A DNA stretch of 24,547 nucleotides from Chitinophaga pinensis (GTDB lineage: Bacteria > Bacteroidota > Bacteroidia > Chitinophagales > Chitinophagaceae), in contig CALQKL020000006.1 of NCBI GenBank assembly GCA_943331145.2, positions 1 to 24,547 on the forward strand. The letters run 5' to 3'. Below, one piece after another: positions 1 through 9,921 of the stretch. Position 1 is the stretch's first letter; every line of letters starts with the position of its first letter. Position numbers and translations under genes: made by a program. Under the pieces are notes generated by a model. The model was not told where the DNA came from. It made no database searches and saw only the letters and a program-made list of their open reading frames with translations.

Positions 1-1929
1 GAGCAAATAAGTTTTCCGATATCTACATTACTAACGATAAAGCTTGTTCGCGAAGAAAATGAATTGGAAGAAGTAACCATTATCTCATCAACTCGAACCA
101 ATCAAAATATTGAATATGCTCCAATCAAAATAGAAATATTAGGATCAGAAGAAATGAACGAAGAAAGTACCGTAAAGCCCGCTACTGTATTAGGAATTAT
201 TGGAGATATAAGTGGTGTCCAAATACAACAAACCAGCGCTGTTTCTGGAAACGCAAATGTAAGAATACAAGGTCTTGATGGACGTTATACACAAATACTT
301 AGAGATGGACTTCCTTTGTATGAGGGGTTTAGCGGTGGCTTTGGATTGATGAGTATTCCGCCATTGGATTTAAAACAGGTAGAATTGATAAAAGGATCTG
401 CATCTACTTTATACGGTGCTGGTGCAATAGGTGGGTTGGTAAACATGATTTCGAAAAAACCAACACAAACACAAGAAGGAATTTTTACCATCAATAATAC
501 AACCCTAAAAGAATCTAATTTGGATGGATTTTTATCCAAAAGATTTAAAAAAATCGGGTACACTTTTTTTGGAGGTATTACCAATCAATCGGCTGTTGAT
601 GTAAATAAAGATGGGTTCTCTGATGTAGGCCGTTTGTCTTCAATTGTTTTGCATCCAAGATTGTTTATTTACCCAAAAGCAAATACAACCATTACCATTG
701 GTTATACCAAAACAATTGAGAATAGAATTGGCGGGGATATGCAGGTAATTAAAGATAAGCAAGACTCTACGCATCAGTTTTACGAAAAAAATAAAATCAA
801 CCGAAATAGCGGAGAGCTTTTATTTGAAAGAAACCTCGGCAACAAAAATAAATTTTTAATTAAATCATCAATAAGTTCTTTCAACAGAAGGATTACCACC
901 AATTCGCACAATTTCAATGCAAAGCAGTTGGATTATTTTTCGGAAGCTTCAATTGTCATTAACAAGCAAAAACACAATTTTGTAGGAGGTCTAAATTTTT
1001 CGGGAAATGCGTTTAATAAATTGCCAGGAGATTCTGTTTTAATCAACAATACATCTGCCAATACAATTGGCGCGTTTATGCAATACAGTTATAAATGGGG
1101 CCGAAACTCTTCTGTAGAATTTGGATTACGAAACGACTATCAAAATAAGTATGGTAATTTTATTTTGCCAAGGGTAGCCATTTTTCAAGAGCTCGATAAA
1201 CATTGGGGTCTAAGGGCAGGATTTGGTGTTGGGTACAAAATTCCAGATGCATTGACACCGCAAATTCAAGATTATGCCATTCAAAATATTTTACCTATTG
1301 ATGAATTTGCAAAACCAGAAAAATCTTTCGGTTATAATGCAGAGTTGAATTACAAATTATCTTTTGGAGATGACAATACATTATTCATTAATCAAGCATT
1401 CTTTTTAACCCAACTAAATAATCCGCTAGTGCCCACTCGATTTAGTAGTGGAGATAATATCGTTTTCAGAAGTGAAAGTAAACCCACTATTTCTAAAGGA
1501 TTTGATACCTATGTCAAACTGCATTGTTTTGATATAGATCTTTATGCAGGATTAACGTACACCATTGCGGAAAGAAAATATCTTGAATCAAATCAATTTG
1601 TCCCTTACACGCCTCAATTCAGAATGGCGTATATGCTTACAAAAGAGTGGGAGGGGAAAGGTCGTTTTTGTATTGAAAGCTCATACAACGGCCCTCAGTA
1701 CAGATTTGACAATACTAAAACCCCAGGATATTTATTTTTCGCTTCAATGGTTGAATATAAATTCAACAAGCATTGCAGCGTTATTTTAAATGGAGAAAAC
1801 CTTTTGGATTATCGTCAATCTAAATCTGAAAGCTTATTTACGGGTAGCGTTTCGAATCCTAGCTTTAATACCCTTTGGGCGCCAATTGATGGAAGGGTAA
1901 TTAACCTTTGCTTGAAACTAAATTTGTAA
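1..1929 (+). CDS. TonB-dependent receptor, 5' end outside window
   Basis: Outer-membrane active transporter that would import a ligand such as a metal chelate, vitamin or oligomer using TonB energy; the ligand cannot be told from sequence. The frame is open from base 1, so the gene begins upstream. The first codons read like the end of a carboxypeptidase-regulatory-like domain leading into a TonB-box-like stretch (ENELEEVTIISSTR, about residues 20-33 of the fragment). A plug domain follows to about residue 155, with the typical segments NVRIQGLDGRYTQILRDGLP and VELIKGSASTLYGAGAIGG. The rest is a beta-barrel rich in alternating aromatic and polar residues, ending in NLCLKLNL, a plausible last barrel strand. 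A TTG at 64 is not taken as the start because it would remove the TonB box and no signal peptide follows it. The 642 visible codons fit a receptor lacking only its N-terminus. Its stop lies 16 bases from the stop of the convergent tyrS. Confidence 0.93.
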   Translation, partial: EQISFPISTLLTIKLVREENELEEVTIISSTRTNQNIEYAPIKIEILGSEEMNEESTVKPATVLGIIGDISGVQIQQTSAVSGNANVRIQGLDGRYTQILRDGLPLYEGFSGGFGLMSIPPLDLKQVELIKGSASTLYGAGAIGGLVNMISKKPTQTQEGIFTINNTTLKESNLDGFLSKRFKKIGYTFFGGITNQSAVDVNKDGFSDVGRLSSIVLHPRLFIYPKANTTITIGYTKTIENRIGGDMQVIKDKQDSTHQFYEKNKINRNSGELLFERNLGNKNKFLIKSSISSFNRRITTNSHNFNAKQLDYFSEASIVINKQKHNFVGGLNFSGNAFNKLPGDSVLINNTSANTIGAFMQYSYKWGRNSSVEFGLRNDYQNKYGNFILPRVAIFQELDKHWGLRAGFGVGYKIPDALTPQIQDYAIQNILPIDEFAKPEKSFGYNAELNYKLSFGDDNTLFINQAFFLTQLNNPLVPTRFSSGDNIVFRSESKPTISKGFDTYVKLHCFDIDLYAGLTYTIAERKYLESNQFVPYTPQFRMAYMLTKEWEGKGRFCIESSYNGPQYRFDNTKTPGYLFFASMVEYKFNKHCSVILNGENLLDYRQSKSESLFTGSVSNPSFNTLWAPIDGRVINLCLKLNL

Positions 1930-1945
1930 TTATACGCTGATAATT

Positions 1946-3223
1946 TTATGCAACCGTGATTAAGAAATTATTCTTCTTGCCCACTTGAATCAAAATGAAT
2001 TTATTGTGAAGTAGGTTATTTTTCTCTACCATCATTTGTAAGTCTGTAATTTTTTCTCTGTTGATGCTCACGCCTCCGTTTTGCAACATTTTTCTTGCAG
2101 CACCCTTACTTTCAAAAATTGAATTTTCAGCAAGGAAGCTTAGGATATCAACACCAGCATTGATTTTGTCTGCGCTGTAATTTGTTTTTACAATTCCTTC
2201 TATCGATTCTAAATCTTCTACACTCAACGAATCTACAGAAGCTTTGGCGTTAGAAAATAATTTCTCGGTTGTTTCTTTAGCTTTCTCTAGTTCGGCATCA
2301 CCATGTACAAACCTTGTAAGTTCTTCTGCTAATTTTTTTTGTAAAATACGGTCAGCTGGATTTGCATCATGATTTGCAATCAAACTGTTGATTTCTGTTT
2401 CCTGTAAAAAAGTAAAGATTTTTATCCATGTTGCCGCATCCGAATCAGAAGCATTTAACCAAAACTGATAAAATTGATATGGTGTTGTTTTGTTGGCATC
2501 CAACCAAATGTTTCCTTTTTCTGTTTTACCGAATTTACCACCATCTGCTTTTTTTATCAAAGGACAAGTAAAAGCAAATGCTTCGCCTCCAGTCTTTCTT
2601 CTAATTAATTCTGTTCCGGTTACAATATTTCCCCACTGATCACTACCACCCATCTGAAGCTTACAATTTTTGTTTTTGTACAACCAGTAAAAATCATAAC
2701 CCTGTACAAGCTGGTATGTGAATTCTGTAAACGACATGCCGCTATCACCTTCTAAGCGTTTTTTTACACTATCCTTAGCCATCATATAATTTACAGTGAT
2801 GTGCTTTCCTGCATCTCTAATAAAATCTAAAAAGCTAATGCCTTTAAACCAGTCGTAATTATTGGTAAGCTCTGCCGCATTAGGTAGAGAAGCATCGAAG
2901 TTTAAAAATTTCTCCAATTGGCTACGAACACCAATGATGTTTTTATTAAGTTCTTCTTCACTTAACATGTTCCTTTCTTCACTTTTTCCACTAGGATCAC
3001 CCACCATTCCTGTAGCTCCACCCACCAAAGCGATGGGCTTATGTCCTGCTTTTTGTAAATGAACCAGCAATAATATAGGCACTAAACTTCCAATATGTAA
3101 GCTGTCTGCAGTTGGATCAAAACCTACATAAGCCGTAGTCATCTCTTTATTTAATTGATCTTCCGTTCCCGGCATAATATCTTGCAACATGCCTCTCCAA
3201 TTGAGTTCTTTAATTAAATTCAT
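1946..3223 (-). CDS. tyrS: Tyrosyl-tRNA synthetase (TyrRS)
   Basis: Cytoplasmic class I aminoacyl-tRNA synthetase that charges tRNA-Tyr with tyrosine via tyrosyl-adenylate. The 425 residues match the usual bacterial length. The HIGH-type signature is HIGS at residues 43-46. The tyrosine-binding stretch is YQLVQGYDFYWL (170-181), GGSDQWGNI is at 192-200, and the KMSKS-type loop is KFGKT (230-234). The C-terminal part (about 355-425) looks like an S4 RNA-binding domain (SKGAARKMLQNGGVSINREK). The ATG at 3223 gives the normal N-terminus. No Shine-Dalgarno sequence precedes it. The gene is convergent with the TonB receptor and divergent from porV2, with about 200 bases of shared upstream region. 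I see no T-box or other leader structure there. Its substrate tRNA-Tyr(GTA) is encoded at 19017-19099. Confidence 0.97.
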   Translation of the reverse strand: MNLIKELNWRGMLQDIMPGTEDQLNKEMTTAYVGFDPTADSLHIGSLVPILLLVHLQKAGHKPIALVGGATGMVGDPSGKSEERNMLSEEELNKNIIGVRSQLEKFLNFDASLPNAAELTNNYDWFKGISFLDFIRDAGKHITVNYMMAKDSVKKRLEGDSGMSFTEFTYQLVQGYDFYWLYKNKNCKLQMGGSDQWGNIVTGTELIRRKTGGEAFAFTCPLIKKADGGKFGKTEKGNIWLDANKTTPYQFYQFWLNASDSDAATWIKIFTFLQETEINSLIANHDANPADRILQKKLAEELTRFVHGDAELEKAKETTEKLFSNAKASVDSLSVEDLESIEGIVKTNYSADKINAGVDILSFLAENSIFESKGAARKMLQNGGVSINREKITDLQMMVEKNNLLHNKFILIQVGKKNNFLITVA

Positions 3224-3379
3224 GGCTTATACTTTTTGTGTAGGTTTTGTTTGCAAAAATGAGTAAAAAAAATCACAAGACATTGGATTGTTACAATTGA
3301 TTTTGATTGTTTTTTAATTTCTTTCCAATAACGTAATAAATACTAAACTTTTAATTTAATTATTTACCTGTAGTTGCCG

Positions 3380-3387
3380 TAAATTTG
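3380..3387 (+). promoter_or_regulatory. Putative Bacteroidota-type -7 box for porV2-porU2
   Basis: TAAATTTG matches the Bacteroidota primary-sigma -7 consensus TAnnTTTG at every fixed position. It lies 36 bases before the porV2 ATG, giving a leader of about 25-30 bases. The -33 region holds only TTTA (3355-3358) instead of TTTG, so this is a promoter with one strong half. Start-site mapping is not visible from sequence. Confidence 0.5.
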
Positions 3388-3422
3388 AATACGTTTTAAA
3401 TTTCGTTTAATAAACGTTTAAC

Positions 3423-4529
3423 ATGAAGTATCCAACCTTAATATGTTTTTTCTTTTTTTTCGGATTATCTGTGCAAAGCTTTTGCCAGTTCAGAAAATAT
3501 TCAAACGAATTTTTAAATATTGGTGCAGCTGCGAGAGGGTTAGGTATGGGAAATGCACAATTGGCTTCTGTACAAGATGCAACAGCGGGATATTGGAACC
3601 CTGCATTATTAACCACTGTTTTAGATCAGCCAACAGTTTCCTTGATGCATGCCGATTATTTTGCAGGCATTGCCAAATATGATTTTGCGGCTGTGGCAAT
3701 TCCCAATAAAGCAAACAAAAGCACCATTGGTTTTTCGCTTTTAAGATTTGCCGTAGATGATATTCCCAATACCCTTTTTTTAGTAGAACCGGATGGCAGT
3801 TTGAATTATAATAACATTCAAAGCTTCTCTTCCGCCGATTATGCTTTTCTTTTTTCTTATGCCAAACAATTCAAGAAAATAAAAAATTACGATGTAAGCT
3901 TTGGTGCGAATACAAAGATAATTTATCGTAAAGTAGGGACTTTTGCATCAGCATGGGGATTTGGATTAGACGCTGCAGTTGCTTTTACATCTCAAAGATG
4001 GAAGTTTGGTGCTGTAATAAAAGACCTTACCACTACATTCAATGCTTGGAATTTTACTTTTTCTGAAAGAGAAAAGCAAGTGCTATATCTCACCAACAAT
4101 AAGATACCGATCCAATCCACAGAACTTACACAGCCTAGATTGATTTTAGGTGCTGCTCATTTTATCAACTTGAATAAATCGTTAAGTATCTTATCTGAAA
4201 TAAATACAGATATAACGTTTGATGGAAAAAGAAATACGGTGATTAGAGGAAATACAATCAGTATAGACCCGCGCATTGGTTTGGAACTTGGCATTAAAAA
4301 AAGCTTTTTTGTAAGGGCGGGTATTTCAAACTTTCAAACTGCACTTGCAGATTCGGATACTTTAAATCAAAAGAAAGTTTGGATTTATCAACCCAGCATT
4401 GGCGCAGGATTTAAGGTGAAAAATTTCTATGTCGATTATGCTTTTACCAATCTGGCAAATCAACAAAATCCTTTATATACACACGTTTTTTCTATAAAAT
4501 TAGATATCGTTAAAAAAAATGAAAATTAA
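3423..4529 (+). CDS. porV2: PorV/PorQ-family outer-membrane protein, PorV2-like (type IX secretion)
   Basis: Predicted outer-membrane beta-barrel of the PorV/PorQ (FadL-like) family. In the best-studied type IX system, PorV carries cargo proteins from the translocon to the sortase PorU. Residues 1-22 look like a signal peptide (MKYPTLICFFFFFGLSVQSFCQ). The family's N-terminal signature is present at about 28-60: FLNIGAAARGLGMGNAQLASVQDATAGYWNPALL. Long alternating strands follow and the protein ends in FSIKLDIVKKNEN. The 368 residues fit this family. The gene stops 18 bases before the C25 sortase gene and is very likely cotranscribed with it. That pairing, with a 1700-residue sortase rather than the classical PorU, is why I call it PorV2 rather than PorV or PorQ. 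Family membership is firm; the 2-type assignment is inferred from context. Confidence 0.82.
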   Translation: MKYPTLICFFFFFGLSVQSFCQFRKYSNEFLNIGAAARGLGMGNAQLASVQDATAGYWNPALLTTVLDQPTVSLMHADYFAGIAKYDFAAVAIPNKANKSTIGFSLLRFAVDDIPNTLFLVEPDGSLNYNNIQSFSSADYAFLFSYAKQFKKIKNYDVSFGANTKIIYRKVGTFASAWGFGLDAAVAFTSQRWKFGAVIKDLTTTFNAWNFTFSEREKQVLYLTNNKIPIQSTELTQPRLILGAAHFINLNKSLSILSEINTDITFDGKRNTVIRGNTISIDPRIGLELGIKKSFFVRAGISNFQTALADSDTLNQKKVWIYQPSIGAGFKVKNFYVDYAFTNLANQQNPLYTHVFSIKLDIVKKNEN

Positions 4530-4547
4530 ATTCAACACATTTTTAAG

Positions 4548-7500
4548 ATGAAAAAAATATTCGTTCTCTTATTGTTGATTTCAAGCTTTTCTCATGCTCA
4601 GCTTAATAACAGTTGGATTGACTATACAAAAACGTATTATAAATTTCGATTGGCAAAAGATACAATTTGTAGAATCCCTCAAACTACACTTGCAGCAGCT
4701 GGATTAGCAAATGTAAGCGCGGATTATTTTCAACTTTGGAAAAATGGTGTTGAGGTTCGTTTGTATACTTCTGTTACAGGGAGTCCATTAGGGAGTAGCG
4801 ACTTTATTGAGTTTTTAGGGGAGATGAATGATGGAAAACCAGATAATCAATTGTATCGAAATGCTGATTTTCAACTGGCAAATAGGTATAGCTTAGAAAC
4901 CGATACCGCTTCATATTTTCTAACGTTAAATTCTGCAAGTGCCAATCTACGTTACAATGATGCAGTAAATAATGCGCCAGCGGCTATGACGCCAGATGCA
5001 TATTTTATGCGCAACATCGACTTTTATTACAACAATCAAATCAATCGGGGTGAAGCTAAAGTTGTGGGCGAGTACGTATTTTCTTCATCCTATGATCCAG
5101 GGGAAGGTTGGTCGAGTAGCAATGTTGCTCCTGCCACCGATTTGGTAAGAACATTTACGGGTTTAAATGTATATACATCTGGACCTGCAAATAGCTTTTC
5201 AGTGCGTGTAAATGCTGTAGGTTCCGGGCTTAATAATAGAGACCTTAAAATAAAAGTTTTTCAAACCAATATTGCTGCTCCTCCATATAGTGCAGCATTG
5301 AACATGCCCAATTTTGAGTATGAGAAAGCAAACATCCAAAACTTACCTTTATCCCTATTTCAAAATACAAGTAGCGTAAACATTGGCGTGAACGGCACAT
5401 CTACAAATATTTTTGACAGAATAGTAGTTTCAAGTATTGGTATAAGGTATCCTGCTACATTTAATTTTAATGGAACAAAATCTTTTACATTTGAATTAGA
5501 GCCATCTTCAATAGGCAATTATTTGGTGATTGATAATTTCAATTTTGGCAATCAACAACCAATACTATTCGATCTAACATCTGGGCTAAGATATTTGGGC
5601 GAAACAGTTTCAACACCTGGAAAAGTAAAGTTTTTATTGCCTCCGTCTTCTGTTGTTCGTTCATTTAAATTATTAAACCAAGAAGGGATTTATACAGTAA
5701 ATAATATTGTTTCAAAAACTTTCGTTGACTTTCAAAATCCAGTTAATCAAGGCAATTATATCATCATCAGTAATAGAGTGTTATATGATGATGGAAATGG
5801 AAATAATTATGTAGAAGCATATCGCCAATACAGAAGCAGTAATAATGGAGGTGGATATTTGGCTAAGATCTATGATATCGAAGAGCTAACGGATCAGTTT
5901 GCCTTTGGTATAAAGAACCATCCTAGTTCTATTCGAGATTTTATTCAATTTGCAAAAACTCAATTTGCACAAACACCTGAATATGTATTTATAATAGGCA
6001 GAGGTGTGAATTATGTTGAACAAAAAACGAATGAATCCAATCCAATAATTAGTCAGTTAAATTTAGTGCCCACTTTTGGTTGGCCAGCTTCAGATATTTT
6101 ATTGAGCAGCAGCCCGAATTCTGCATACCCAAATATTCCGATTGGAAGATTGGCAGCAATAAATGGCACTGAGATAAATAATTATTTGTCCAAAATGATT
6201 ACTTATGAATCTACGCAACAACAACCCGGCTCTACCATTGATGGTAAAGCTTGGATGAAACAGATAATACATGTTACAGGAGGAAAAGATAGTAGCGAAA
6301 ACAATACGTTTAAAACGTACATGAATAACTATAAATCAATTGCAGAAGATACGCTTTATGGAGGAATTGTAGAATCGTTTTCAAAAACGTCTACCGGAAC
6401 AGTTCAGCAAGCCAGTAGTTTGCGTATCGAAGAGTTGTTTAATCAAGGGCTTGGCTTTATTGGATATTTTGGACATTCATCTGCCAATACTTTTGAATTT
6501 AATCTAAGTAATCCAGAGGTCTATAATAATGTAGGAAAGTATCCATTTTTCAATGTAAGTGGCTGTAGTGCAGGAAATTTTTATGTGTACGATCCACTTA
6601 GATTGTCGGGAAATTTAACGATATCTGAAAAATATGTATTGGCTCAAAATCGAGGAAGTATCGGTTTTTTAGCGGATACCCATTTTGGAATTCCGCCATT
6701 TTTAAACTTCTATAACAACAACCTTTATACGTCATTTTGCAAAACAATGTATGGCAATACCATTGGCAATCAGATGAAAAATATAATTGGAAACTTGGGT
6801 GGAGAAAACCCCAATTTAGATTTCTATACCAGAATGCATCTAGAAGAAATTAATCTTCATGGTGACCCAGCGTTAAAAATAAATAGTTTTTCAAAACCTG
6901 ACTATGTAATTGAAGCAGCATCTGTAAAAATCTCTCCTAATATTATTACAGTTGCCGATAATAATTTTAATGTTTCAATACAAATGAGAAACATAGGAAA
7001 AGCAGTAGGGGACTCAATTTGGGTGAATGTAAGGAGAAAGCTTCCCAATGATAGTATTCGTGTTATTTATAAGAAACTAATACCAGCAATAAGAAGTATA
7101 GACTCACTGAGTATAAACGTGCCTATTTTCCCGGTTTTAGAAAAAGGGCTGAATCAAATCATTGTAACCCTTGATGAAACCAATCGAATTGAGGAACAGT
7201 ATGAATTCAACAATAGCGTCACCAAAGATTTTTACATTTTCGAAGATGAGCTTCGTCCTATTTATCCCTACAATTTTTCAATCGTAAACAGACAAAGTAT
7301 ACGTTATTTCGCAAATACCGCAAATCCATTAAGTGGAATTAGAGATTACAAATTAGAGATTGATACTACACGTCTTTTTAATTCGCCATTTAAAAAATTA
7401 TACAATAAATCTAGTGTTGGTGGATTAATTGAGTTTACCCCTACAGATATCAGTTATTCAGATAGTACCGTTTATTATTGGCGAGTGGCAATGGTGCCTA

Positions 7501-9641
7501 GAAATAACGAAGCATATATTTGGAACGACTTTTCTTTTGTGTATTTGCCAGGTAGCTCAAACGGATACAATCAATCACACTATTATCAATTTCTGAATTC
7601 TACATACATTGATATGAGTTTGGATGCAGACCGTAAATTTAAATTCAAACAACAAACACAAAATTTAATCATCAGGTCGGGCCTTTATCCATTTTTTGAT
7701 TTCGATAGAGTAAATGTAAATCTTGATTTTAATCAATTGGAATTATGGGGTTGTGCAACTTTGTATAGGCCCAGAGATTCTATGGAAAACAATTTGCAAT
7801 TTTATGTGTTTGACACCAATACATTAGCAACTTGGCGCAATAGGAACGTAAATGCAACAAATGGTTTATATGGTAGTCGTCAGGTATGTTTAAATAGTGC
7901 AACACCAGATGATACTACACGTGCATTTTTCGAATACCAATTTAGCTATCCTGTTAATCGTAAGCGAGCTATGGATTTCATAGATTCTGTTCCAGCAGGA
8001 ATGTACGTTGCCGTTACCAATTTTGGAAACAATAAAAATAAAACATTCATAGATAGATGGCAAGCCGATACCGCTACATTAGGGTCGGGAAACTCGCTCT
8101 ATCATAAATTTAAATCCATTGGATTAGATAAAATAGACAGCTTTTATAAAAACATTCCATTTATATTTTTCTTCAAAAAAGGAAGCACCGAGTTTACTCC
8201 GATTCAAGTAGTAGGAGAAACAGACTCTTCCTATTTGGATCAAACAATTCCATTAACATCTAAAACAAATGAAGGGTATTTTGAATCACCTGTTTATGGT
8301 CCAGCCACTACTTGGCATTCATTACATTGGAGAGGAAGTTCTTTGGAAGAAACAACATCAGATACGGTAAAGGTGCAAGTTTATGGTGTTACCCCCGAAG
8401 GTGCAACTGATTTTTTAGCGGAAGTGTATCCATCATTAGACACAACTTTAAATTTTGTTGATGCTATTAGGTATCCGTATTTGAAATTAAAATCGTTGAT
8501 GAAAGATACTCGATATGTAACGCCTACACAAATGCGATATTTAAGGATAAACGCCGATTTTGCTCCAGAAGGAGCTGTAGCCCCATCTATTTTGTTTCAA
8601 TCTAAAGATACATTAGATCAAGCCGAACCATTGGTTTTCAAACTAGCATTTAAAAATATAAGTGATTATGATTTTGATAGTTTGATGAAATTCAAATTTG
8701 TCATTACGGATCAAAGCAATCAACCACACGAAATTGACATTCCAAACAGAAAATTATTGGTTTCAGGTGATACATTGATTTTTCAATATACCATTGATAC
8801 CAAATTGTTTGTTGGAAACAACACAATTTTTGTAGAATTTAATCCAGATAATCATCAGCCAGAGCAATATCATTTCAATAATATTATATTCAAAAACTTC
8901 TTTGTAAAATCTGACAAATTCAATCCTTTGCTGGATGTAACTTTTGATGGGGTGCATATACTCAATAAAGACATTGTATCATGCAAGCCTCAAATTTTAA
9001 TAAAACTTAAGGATGAAAGTCGATTCATGGAATTAAAAGACACCTCTTTAATCAGATTGCAGTTAAGGTATCCAGATCAATCATTGCATACGTTTACTTT
9101 TGGAGATTCAATGTTGTTTATTCCTGCAGATATCAGCTCAGGTGTGAATGAAGCTAGCATTGAATTCAATCCTTATTTGCCAGAAGATGGAGAATACGAG
9201 TTAATAGTAACGGGTAAAGATGTAGTGGGAAATGCTGCAGGAAATTTGGAATACCGAGTGGTTTTCTCGGTGATAAACAAACAAATGATTTCAAATTTGC
9301 TAAACTATCCCAACCCGTTTACAACATCAACTGCATTTGTATTTACATTGACCGGCAGCGAAGTGCCACAAAATTTAAGAATCCAAATATTAACCATAAC
9401 AGGCAAAATAGTAAAAGAAATTACAAAAGATGAATTAGGAGACATTCATATTGGAAGAAATATCACTTCGTATAAATGGGATGGATCTGACATGTATGGA
9501 CAGCCACTTGGAAATGGGGTTTATATTTACAGAGTTTTGACAAATCATCACAATAAAGCGTTAGAAAAGTATAGAAGTGTAGATGACAATACAGATAGAT
9601 TTTTCAATAAAGGGTATGGTAAGATTTATTTAATGCGTTAA
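4548..9641 (+). CDS. porU2: Putative type IX secretion sortase PorU2 (C25 gingipain-like)
   Basis: Large surface-associated cysteine protease of the gingipain (C25) fold. By analogy with PorU it would cleave C-terminal sorting domains from type IX cargo and attach the cargo to the cell surface. A signal peptide covers residues 1-17 (cleavage SHA-Q). The C25 domain spans roughly 400-780. Its likely catalytic dyad is His643 in YFGHSSA and Cys673 in NVSGCSAGN; the 30-residue spacing is like that of gingipains. Asp-rich and beta-rich parts follow, including two CARDB-like adhesive domains at about 783-900 and 1344-1455. A type IX C-terminal-domain-like module lies at about 1582-1665 (LLNYPNPF, then GNGVYIYRV), followed by a basic tail of about 34 residues. 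At 1697 residues it is longer than classical PorU (about 1100-1300). It follows porV2 by 18 bases in the same direction. The sortase role is inferred from family and context. Confidence 0.85.
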   Translation: MKKIFVLLLLISSFSHAQLNNSWIDYTKTYYKFRLAKDTICRIPQTTLAAAGLANVSADYFQLWKNGVEVRLYTSVTGSPLGSSDFIEFLGEMNDGKPDNQLYRNADFQLANRYSLETDTASYFLTLNSASANLRYNDAVNNAPAAMTPDAYFMRNIDFYYNNQINRGEAKVVGEYVFSSSYDPGEGWSSSNVAPATDLVRTFTGLNVYTSGPANSFSVRVNAVGSGLNNRDLKIKVFQTNIAAPPYSAALNMPNFEYEKANIQNLPLSLFQNTSSVNIGVNGTSTNIFDRIVVSSIGIRYPATFNFNGTKSFTFELEPSSIGNYLVIDNFNFGNQQPILFDLTSGLRYLGETVSTPGKVKFLLPPSSVVRSFKLLNQEGIYTVNNIVSKTFVDFQNPVNQGNYIIISNRVLYDDGNGNNYVEAYRQYRSSNNGGGYLAKIYDIEELTDQFAFGIKNHPSSIRDFIQFAKTQFAQTPEYVFIIGRGVNYVEQKTNESNPIISQLNLVPTFGWPASDILLSSSPNSAYPNIPIGRLAAINGTEINNYLSKMITYESTQQQPGSTIDGKAWMKQIIHVTGGKDSSENNTFKTYMNNYKSIAEDTLYGGIVESFSKTSTGTVQQASSLRIEELFNQGLGFIGYFGHSSANTFEFNLSNPEVYNNVGKYPFFNVSGCSAGNFYVYDPLRLSGNLTISEKYVLAQNRGSIGFLADTHFGIPPFLNFYNNNLYTSFCKTMYGNTIGNQMKNIIGNLGGENPNLDFYTRMHLEEINLHGDPALKINSFSKPDYVIEAASVKISPNIITVADNNFNVSIQMRNIGKAVGDSIWVNVRRKLPNDSIRVIYKKLIPAIRSIDSLSINVPIFPVLEKGLNQIIVTLDETNRIEEQYEFNNSVTKDFYIFEDELRPIYPYNFSIVNRQSIRYFANTANPLSGIRDYKLEIDTTRLFNSPFKKLYNKSSVGGLIEFTPTDISYSDSTVYYWRVAMVPRNNEAYIWNDFSFVYLPGSSNGYNQSHYYQFLNSTYIDMSLDADRKFKFKQQTQNLIIRSGLYPFFDFDRVNVNLDFNQLELWGCATLYRPRDSMENNLQFYVFDTNTLATWRNRNVNATNGLYGSRQVCLNSATPDDTTRAFFEYQFSYPVNRKRAMDFIDSVPAGMYVAVTNFGNNKNKTFIDRWQADTATLGSGNSLYHKFKSIGLDKIDSFYKNIPFIFFFKKGSTEFTPIQVVGETDSSYLDQTIPLTSKTNEGYFESPVYGPATTWHSLHWRGSSLEETTSDTVKVQVYGVTPEGATDFLAEVYPSLDTTLNFVDAIRYPYLKLKSLMKDTRYVTPTQMRYLRINADFAPEGAVAPSILFQSKDTLDQAEPLVFKLAFKNISDYDFDSLMKFKFVITDQSNQPHEIDIPNRKLLVSGDTLIFQYTIDTKLFVGNNTIFVEFNPDNHQPEQYHFNNIIFKNFFVKSDKFNPLLDVTFDGVHILNKDIVSCKPQILIKLKDESRFMELKDTSLIRLQLRYPDQSLHTFTFGDSMLFIPADISSGVNEASIEFNPYLPEDGEYELIVTGKDVVGNAAGNLEYRVVFSVINKQMISNLLNYPNPFTTSTAFVFTLTGSEVPQNLRIQILTITGKIVKEITKDELGDIHIGRNITSYKWDGSDMYGQPLGNGVYIYRVLTNHHNKALEKYRSVDDNTDRFFNKGYGKIYLMR

Positions 9642-9721
9642 TCACAATTATTTAGATTATTTCTAACAAATTAGACGAAATCTCTTTCAAGTTACCTTAT
9701 CATTAATTTGTTTTTTAAATC

Positions 9722-9742
9722 AAATCAATTCCATTGATTTTT
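9722..9742 (+). terminator. Weak hairpin plus T-run after porU2
   Basis: AAATCAAT (9722-9729) and ATTGATTT (9733-9740) pair perfectly around a 3-base loop and run into more T residues. The stem is nearly all A-T and sits about 80 bases after the porU2 stop, so termination may be inefficient. The rest of this 280-base gap (9642-9921) is AT-rich. It holds a 14-base palindrome of A and T runs at 9780-9793 and an imperfect -7-like box TTACTTTG at 9898-9905 just before the Kelch gene. Confidence 0.3.
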
Positions 9743-9921
9743 ATTTATTATCATTTAACTTAGCCATCTGTTAAAAAAAAGAAAAATTTTTCTAACTCTT
9801 GGAATTTCATTTTTTTGTAAAAATCAATAAAAAGGTACAGCACTTCAAGAAAATGGTTTTCAAAACAATGAATTAGATTCTATTTTGTAACATTACGTTA
9901 CTTTGAAAAATATATTTTAAA

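Noticed and set aside
64..66. TTG as start codon of the TonB receptor.
   Set aside because: The frame is open from base 1 and the upstream codons look like the receptor's TonB-box region; no signal peptide follows the TTG.
285..584. Minus-strand open frame inside the TonB receptor gene.
   Set aside because: It is fully antisense to a well-supported gene and has no independent features. The same applies to the other antisense frames inside hscA, xerC, rplA and rplL.
3224..3422. Possible T-box or other leader control for tyrS.
   Set aside because: No specifier or antiterminator-like structure was seen on the minus strand, and T-boxes are not expected in this phylum.
9780..9793. 14-base A/T palindrome before the Kelch gene.
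   Set aside because: It is A-run/T-run sequence expected by chance in such an AT-rich gap, with no loop for a hairpin.
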